In this document: positions 59,521 to 64,000 of the stretch, piece after piece
How the letters are laid out: each line of letters begins with the position of its first letter
How positions within the stretch are numbered: position 1 is the first letter of the stretch
Source: Vibrio chagasii
Lineage (GTDB): Bacteria > Pseudomonadota > Gammaproteobacteria > Enterobacterales > Vibrionaceae
Assembly: GCF_002954585.1 (NCBI RefSeq)
Contig: NZ_MSCI01000002.1
Span: forward strand, 1,776,089 to 1,840,088
Length of the DNA: 64,000 nt
Direction: 5' to 3'
Made by a program: the position numbers and the translations under genes
The notes under the pieces: generated by a model
Seen by the model: the letters and a program-made list of their open reading frames with translations, nothing else
What the model was told of the DNA's origin: nothing
Database searches by the model: none

Positions 59521-60975
59521 CTACATAGCAGAGTGGTACATTGCTAGATATTCTTTTGCAGCATCTTCCCAACTAAAATCTTTCTGCATTGCATAAAGCT
59601 GAACACGCTTAATTTCAGATGGGTTTTGTGCGTAAAGCAGTAACGAACGATGTAGAACGGCCAATAAGGCCTGCGGAGTCGGCTCTTCAAAAGCAAAGCC
59701 GGTCGCAACCTCTGGTTCTTCGTCATAATCATTAACACTGTCTTTTAGACCACCGACAGAGCGAACGATAGGTAAGGTGCCATAAGCCATACTGTAGATC
59801 TGATTTAAACCACAAGGTTCAAACTCAGAAGGCATCAAGAAAAAGTCAGAACCCGCTTCAACCAGATGCGCTAATTCATTATTGTACGCCTCTACAAAAG
59901 AGAACTTTTCTGAATGCAGCGCTGATAGCTCTTTAAGTTGGCTCGCTAAAACAGGGTCACCCGTACCCACAATCACAATCTGAAGATCGTTCTTCAAGAA
60001 TTGTTCAATGATAGGCAACAAATAGTGAACGCCTTTCTGGTTCGTTAAGCGACAAACCATCCCATAAACGGCACAATCGATAGCCGGCAAGCCGACGTCT
60101 TGTTGCAATTTCTGCTTACACGCTGACTTTCCACGCGCCATGCTGTGTTTGGTCGCTTTGTATTTACGAGGAAGAAATGCGTCCGTTTCTGGATTCCAAG
60201 CACCGTAGTCACAACCATTTAGAATTCCGACTAAGTCTGAAGCTCTACGTTGGAACTCAGCTGCCATACCATGACTACCAAGCTCTGTTTTTAGCTCTTC
60301 TGCGTACGTTGGGCTTACTGCGTTCACTTTGTCTGCGCATAACACACCAGCTTTAAGCATAGTCACGTGCGTATCACTGACCGCAGCTTCCGGAACATTA
60401 CAACTGTGCATTTCAGGAAGACATTGCAGCTCATCGTATGAGAATACGCCTTTGAACACCGCGTTGTGGATTGAAATTACGCTACGCGTGTTCTCAAAAA
60501 AGTCATGCTGCTGGTAGCGAGATTTAAGCAAGAAAGGAACAAAGCCTGTATGCCAGTCGTTCGCGTGAATAATATCAGGTTGGAAACCAAGCTTAGGAAG
60601 CATATCCAAACATGCTGCACTGAAGAACGAAAAACGCTCACCATTATCAGCATAAGCCTGATTATTTTCGGCGTACATTTCTGGACGGTCGAAGTATTTA
60701 GCACATTCAATACCAAATACTTGCACGCCTTCAACGCTTAACTTCTTAACTTGATAAGCCGTATGCGGCCAATGAACGAGCTCTGTCGATAGAACAACTT
60801 CTGCAGAATCAATATTTGGGATATTGCGGTAAGCGGGGATGGTCACCCGAACGTCCTGTTCGAGTGTTTGTAACGCTTTAGGCAGTGCCTTGGCTACATC
60901 AGCCAAGCCACCGCTTTTAATCAAGCCTTCAACTTCAGACGCTACAAAAAGTACCGAGAGAGTCTTAGTAACCAA
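59521..60975 (-). CDS. glgA: Glycogen synthase
   Basis: A 484-residue GT5 glycosyltransferase elongating alpha-1,4-glucan from ADP-glucose. The N-terminal ADP-glucose loop is KSGGLADVAKALP (usual KTGGLADV), and NDWHTGFVP, RLTNQKG and the C-terminal PSEFEPCGLNQIYSMAYGTLPIVRSVGGL are conserved (in part: EFEPCGLNQIYSMAYGTLP). It overlaps the end of glgC by 11 bases, so translation is coupled. Confidence 0.94.
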   Translation of the reverse strand: MVTKTLSVLFVASEVEGLIKSGGLADVAKALPKALQTLEQDVRVTIPAYRNIPNIDSAEVVLSTELVHWPHTAYQVKKLSVEGVQVFGIECAKYFDRPEMYAENNQAYADNGERFSFFSAACLDMLPKLGFQPDIIHANDWHTGFVPFLLKSRYQQHDFFENTRSVISIHNAVFKGVFSYDELQCLPEMHSCNVPEAAVSDTHVTMLKAGVLCADKVNAVSPTYAEELKTELGSHGMAAEFQRRASDLVGILNGCDYGAWNPETDAFLPRKYKATKHSMARGKSACKQKLQQDVGLPAIDCAVYGMVCRLTNQKGVHYLLPIIEQFLKNDLQIVIVGTGDPVLASQLKELSALHSEKFSFVEAYNNELAHLVEAGSDFFLMPSEFEPCGLNQIYSMAYGTLPIVRSVGGLKDSVNDYDEEPEVATGFAFEEPTPQALLAVLHRSLLLYAQNPSEIKRVQLYAMQKDFSWEDAAKEYLAMYHSAM

Positions 60976-62182
60976 CTCGTGCTCCTTTAGGGATTACTAC
61001 TACACCATCGTCAGAGACGTGGTAATGCTTTTTGTCTTCTTTCAGGTTTACACCAATCTGTGTACCCGGTGCGATGTCTGCATCTTTATCGACGATAACA
61101 CGACGAAGTACACAGCCCTCGCCCACTTTTACGTCGCCCAATAAGATACTCTCACTAATATCACACGCTGATGCGATGTTGCTACGGAAGCCAAGTACAC
61201 ACTTCTCGATACGAGAACCACGAACATAACTACCATTACACACCAAACTATCGATGATTTGAACACGGCCATTAGCCGAGTCTGTAAACGTCGCCGGTGG
61301 TAACGGTGGGTAGTAAGTGTGTAGTGGCCACTTGCGGTTGTATAGTGAGAATGGTGCATCTTTCTCAAGAAGATCCATGTGAGCTTGCCAGTACGCGTCA
61401 ATCGTACCTACATCACGCCAGTAAACTTCTTCTTTCTCACCAGTAATGCGGTTGGTACTGAAGTCATACACAAACACATCACCACGTGGGAACATGTTAG
61501 GAATAATGTCTTTACCAAAGTCATGTGAAGAGCCTTCGCGATCCGCATCTTCAACAAGCTCTGCAAAAAGCTCATTGGCTTCAAATACGTAGTTGCCCAT
61601 TGAAACCAACGCCGAATCAGGGTCACCAGGGATTGACTTAGGGTTTGCAGGCTTCTCTTCAAAGCCAATCATACGCCCTTCCGCATCAACTTCGATAACA
61701 CCGAACTCTGATGCTTCAGCCAAAGGCATACGTAGAGCAGAAACCGTTAGTGCCGCTTTCTTCTCTTTGTGGAAATCAAGCATCTGCTTAATGTCCATTT
61801 TGTAGATGTGGTCAGAACCAAAGATACAAACTTGGTCCGGTTCTTCTAGCTGCATGAAGCGAAGGTTTTGATAGATCGCATCTGCGGTACCTTCATACCA
61901 ACGCTTACCCGTACGCATTTGAGCAGGGATTGGGTCGATAAAACGATCTGTTATACCACTGATATTCCAACCTTTTTTCATATGGTGGAACAGTGACTGT
62001 GACTTGAACTGCGTTAATACATAGATCTTCATTAGATCCGCGTTAACGAAGTTATTTAAAGCGAAATCAATTAAGCGGTAACTACCACCGAAAGGAACCG
62101 AGGGTTTGCTGCGTGATTCAGTTAAAGGTCTTAAGCGAGAGCCTTCACCACCAGCAAGAATCATTCCCAATACACCAGCCAT
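60965..62182 (-). CDS. glgC: Glucose-1-phosphate adenylyltransferase
   Basis: A 405-residue ADP-glucose pyrophosphorylase, committing step of glycogen synthesis. N-terminal nucleotidyltransferase MILAGGEGSRLRPLTESRSKPSVPFGG (in part GGEGSRLRPLTESRSKPSVP), GTADAIYQN, FGSDHIYKMD, substrate site EEKPANPK, and a C-terminal left-handed beta-helix. ATG at 62182 is preceded by GGAG; the frame extends 26 codons further. In V. cholerae two glgC-type genes exist; this one is next to glgA. Confidence 0.94.
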   Translation of the reverse strand: MAGVLGMILAGGEGSRLRPLTESRSKPSVPFGGSYRLIDFALNNFVNADLMKIYVLTQFKSQSLFHHMKKGWNISGITDRFIDPIPAQMRTGKRWYEGTADAIYQNLRFMQLEEPDQVCIFGSDHIYKMDIKQMLDFHKEKKAALTVSALRMPLAEASEFGVIEVDAEGRMIGFEEKPANPKSIPGDPDSALVSMGNYVFEANELFAELVEDADREGSSHDFGKDIIPNMFPRGDVFVYDFSTNRITGEKEEVYWRDVGTIDAYWQAHMDLLEKDAPFSLYNRKWPLHTYYPPLPPATFTDSANGRVQIIDSLVCNGSYVRGSRIEKCVLGFRSNIASACDISESILLGDVKVGEGCVLRRVIVDKDADIAPGTQIGVNLKEDKKHYHVSDDGVVVIPKGARVGY

Positions 62183-62719
62183 TTTATTCTCCATATATTT
62201 ATAGCTTGTCGATGTCAGCACTCGTAGAGGTATCTTCCTCTGGGGGATGAGTACTGACAATGATTTCGGTACTTAGCGAATATCCATTCACATACAGTGA
62301 CAGTATCCTAAGCCAAACGTTGTTTTTCGTGCACTATTTTTTGCACTTGATTTTCTATACGTTATCGACTTTCCAGCCGATTTCAATTTTTAATACGCCA
62401 TTCTGTGCTACGTAAACTGATTGCTTTCCTAAGACTTAAAGCAGCTCACATTACACCGCTTGAACGAAACATTACATTAACACCCAACACACATCAGGTA
62501 TACAACTAAACACTGATCTGTGAGTTACAATATTCTAATTAAGTTACACATTGGTTACAGTTACATAAGATATGTGTGATTAATCTCTTGATTTATTTTA
62601 CGCCACAAATTTAATAAATAATTACTACTAAGACTAAATTTCAACGAGTTGCATAATTAGTCATATATGAGTCGAAAAAAAGCAGCCTATTGGCTGCTTT
62701 TTATATCAATAACGTTCAG
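62183..62719 (-). promoter_or_regulatory. glgCA promoter region and topA 3' end
   Basis: 537 AT-rich bases between topA and glgC. It contains four GTTACA copies (62524, 62543, 62554 and 62560) within 42 bases and, at its far end, the topA terminator (62675-62703). No coding frame is convincing. The glg promoter presumably lies in the half nearer 62183. Confidence 0.5.
62675..62703 (-). terminator. Terminator of topA
   Basis: AAAAGCAGCC and GGCTGCTTTT with a TATT-type loop, with T runs on both strands, lie 16 bases past the topA stop codon. Confidence 0.88.
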
Positions 62720-64000
62720 TTACTTTTCTTTGGGCTTTTTACGTTTATCCGTTACTTCCCATTTACCGTCGATGTACAAGGCGGTCCAACCAGAAGGCTT
62801 ACCATCCACTTCTGTACGAACGTAGTTCTCTTTTGTCTTACGACTAAAACGAACCACTGTCGGCTTACCGTCTGGATCAGCAACTGGTGCTGTAGTCAGG
62901 TATTGGAACTTCGGTGAAATACGGTCTTTAAAGCGCACTAATTCTTCCACTAAAGGAGCACGAGTTTCACGTGATTTAGGGAAGTTACTTGCTGCCATGA
63001 ATAGACCAGAAGCACCATCACGAAGCACAAAGTACGCGTCAGAATTTTCACATGGAAGTTCAGGGAAATGTACTGGATCTTCTTTTGGTGGCGCAACTTC
63101 GCCATTTTTCAGAATCTTACGAGTATTCTTACAATCTTCACTCGTACAATCCATGTACTTACCGAAACGACCATTCTTCAGAACCATATCTGAACCACAC
63201 TTGTCACACTCAACAAGCGGACCATCATAGCCTTTTACTTTGAACTCGCCGTGTTCAACTACGTAACCTTCACAGTTCGGGTTGTTACCACATACATGCA
63301 TTTTACGCTTGTCATCAATCAGATAAGCGTCCATTGCCGTTTCACAAATTGGGCAACGCTTTTTAGCGCGAAGTGCTGCGGTTTCAACATCTTCTTCAAG
63401 AACGTTGATAATCCCTTCTTCATCACCAAGGTTTATCGTTGTCTTACAACGCTCTTTTGGTGGAAGTGCATAACCAGAACAGCCGAGGAATACGCCTGTC
63501 GATGCAGTACGAATACCCATATTACGGCCACAAGTTGGACACTCTATATCAGTTTCAACGATGTGGTTTGGCTTCATGCCGCCTGCATCTTCGTCGAGAT
63601 CCGCTTTTTCCAAATCACCGGTAAAATCTTTGAAGAAATTATCTAGCACGCCTTTCCAGCTTGCTTCGCCTTCAGCGATTTGGTCTAACTTCTGCTCCAT
63701 ACGAGCCGTAAAGTCGTAGTTCATTAGGTCGTTGAAGCTGCCGTCTAGACGGTCAGTCACAATTTCGCCCATCTTCTCAGCATAGAAACGACGCTGCTCA
63801 ACTTTCACGTAACCACGATCTTGAATAGTAGAGATGATCGATGCGTATGTTGAAGGACGACCGATACCACGTTTCTCAAGCTCTTTAACAAGCGCCGCTT
63901 CAGTGAAACGAGCCGGTGGCTTAGTAAAGTGTTGCTTAGGCTCCAGTGCAATAAGATCCAGCTTATCGCCAATTTGTACTGCTGGCAGGATCGTATCTTC
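62720..64000 (-). CDS. topA: DNA topoisomerase I (5' part outside window)
   Basis: The minus-strand frame is open to base 64000; 426 C-terminal codons are present, about half of the usual 870. The window contains the type IA core end ([33 protein letters not shown], in part [20 protein letters not shown]), three C4 zinc motifs (CPTCGRNMG...[13 protein letters not shown]...[13 protein letters not shown]...EDC), and the C-terminal DNA-binding zinc-ribbon-like domain. TopA relaxes negative supercoils behind RNA polymerase. The catalytic tyrosine lies outside the window. The GTG at 63808 is internal. Confidence 0.95.
   Translation of the reverse strand, partial: EDTILPAVQIGDKLDLIALEPKQHFTKPPARFTEAALVKELEKRGIGRPSTYASIISTIQDRGYVKVEQRRFYAEKMGEIVTDRLDGSFNDLMNYDFTARMEQKLDQIAEGEASWKGVLDNFFKDFTGDLEKADLDEDAGGMKPNHIVETDIECPTCGRNMGIRTASTGVFLGCSGYALPPKERCKTTINLGDEEGIINVLEEDVETAALRAKKRCPICETAMDAYLIDDKRKMHVCGNNPNCEGYVVEHGEFKVKGYDGPLVECDKCGSDMVLKNGRFGKYMDCTSEDCKNTRKILKNGEVAPPKEDPVHFPELPCENSDAYFVLRDGASGLFMAASNFPKSRETRAPLVEELVRFKDRISPKFQYLTTAPVADPDGKPTVVRFSRKTKENYVRTEVDGKPSGWTALYIDGKWEVTDKRKKPKEK

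Overview
The window is a stretch of chromosome from a marine Vibrio, most likely the Splendidus clade. Gene content and order support this: mukBEF-cmoM, elyC, torR-torD-purR-tfoY and glgCA-topA follow the order I remember for V. cholerae chromosome 1; cydABX-ybgE-ybgC-tolQRAB-pal-cpoB-nadA is intact; tfoY carries a c-di-GMP-I riboswitch; and the DNA is of moderate GC. I see no prophage, integron, insertion sequence, rRNA or CRISPR array. There is one tRNA gene, tRNA-Ser(GGA).

Left part (1-11.2 kb): the end of a D-cysteine desulfhydrase / ACC-deaminase family gene, a secreted dienelactone-hydrolase-like protein, D-amino-acid dehydrogenase (dadA) with a LysR regulator upstream, then an apparent uptake and catabolism module. 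That module is a TRAP transporter (dctP-dctQ-dctM) with a HAD phosphatase on the minus strand and a divergent glycerophosphodiesterase plus DeoR/GlpR-type regulator on the plus strand. gltS follows. From 11.4 to 18.1 kb lie tRNA-Ser, the alanine exporter alaE, an orphan Cache-type hybrid histidine kinase, a UPF0149 protein, a TrkA-type potassium channel and nadA.

Middle (18-33.6 kb, all minus strand): the Tol-Pal envelope operon, the cytochrome bd operon with the 35-residue cydX, and ruvB, ruvA, ruvC and aspS. A chemoreceptor gene sits between ruvC and ruvA; a LexA-type SOS box just upstream of ruvA keeps ruvA regulated on its own. From 33.9 to 40.4 kb on the plus strand are a DUF72 protein, cmoA, an inverted-repeat element, cmoB, and a compact three-gene operon. 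That operon encodes an outer-membrane retropepsin-like lipoprotein, a cysteine-free inactive transglutaminase fused to a multi-helix membrane domain, and an ATP-grasp ligase. It is the best candidate in the window for a little-studied envelope peptide-modification system.

Right part (40.5-64 kb): a formate-dehydrogenase gene broken by an internal in-frame deletion and a one-base frameshift, mukB-mukE-mukF-cmoM, elyC, torR/torD divergent, purR, the c-di-GMP-controlled competence-family regulator tfoY, several small envelope genes, glgC-glgA, and the 3' part of topA running off the end. Between torD and purR a promoter-like sequence, a hairpin and a strong terminator together look like an undescribed small RNA or a purR attenuator.
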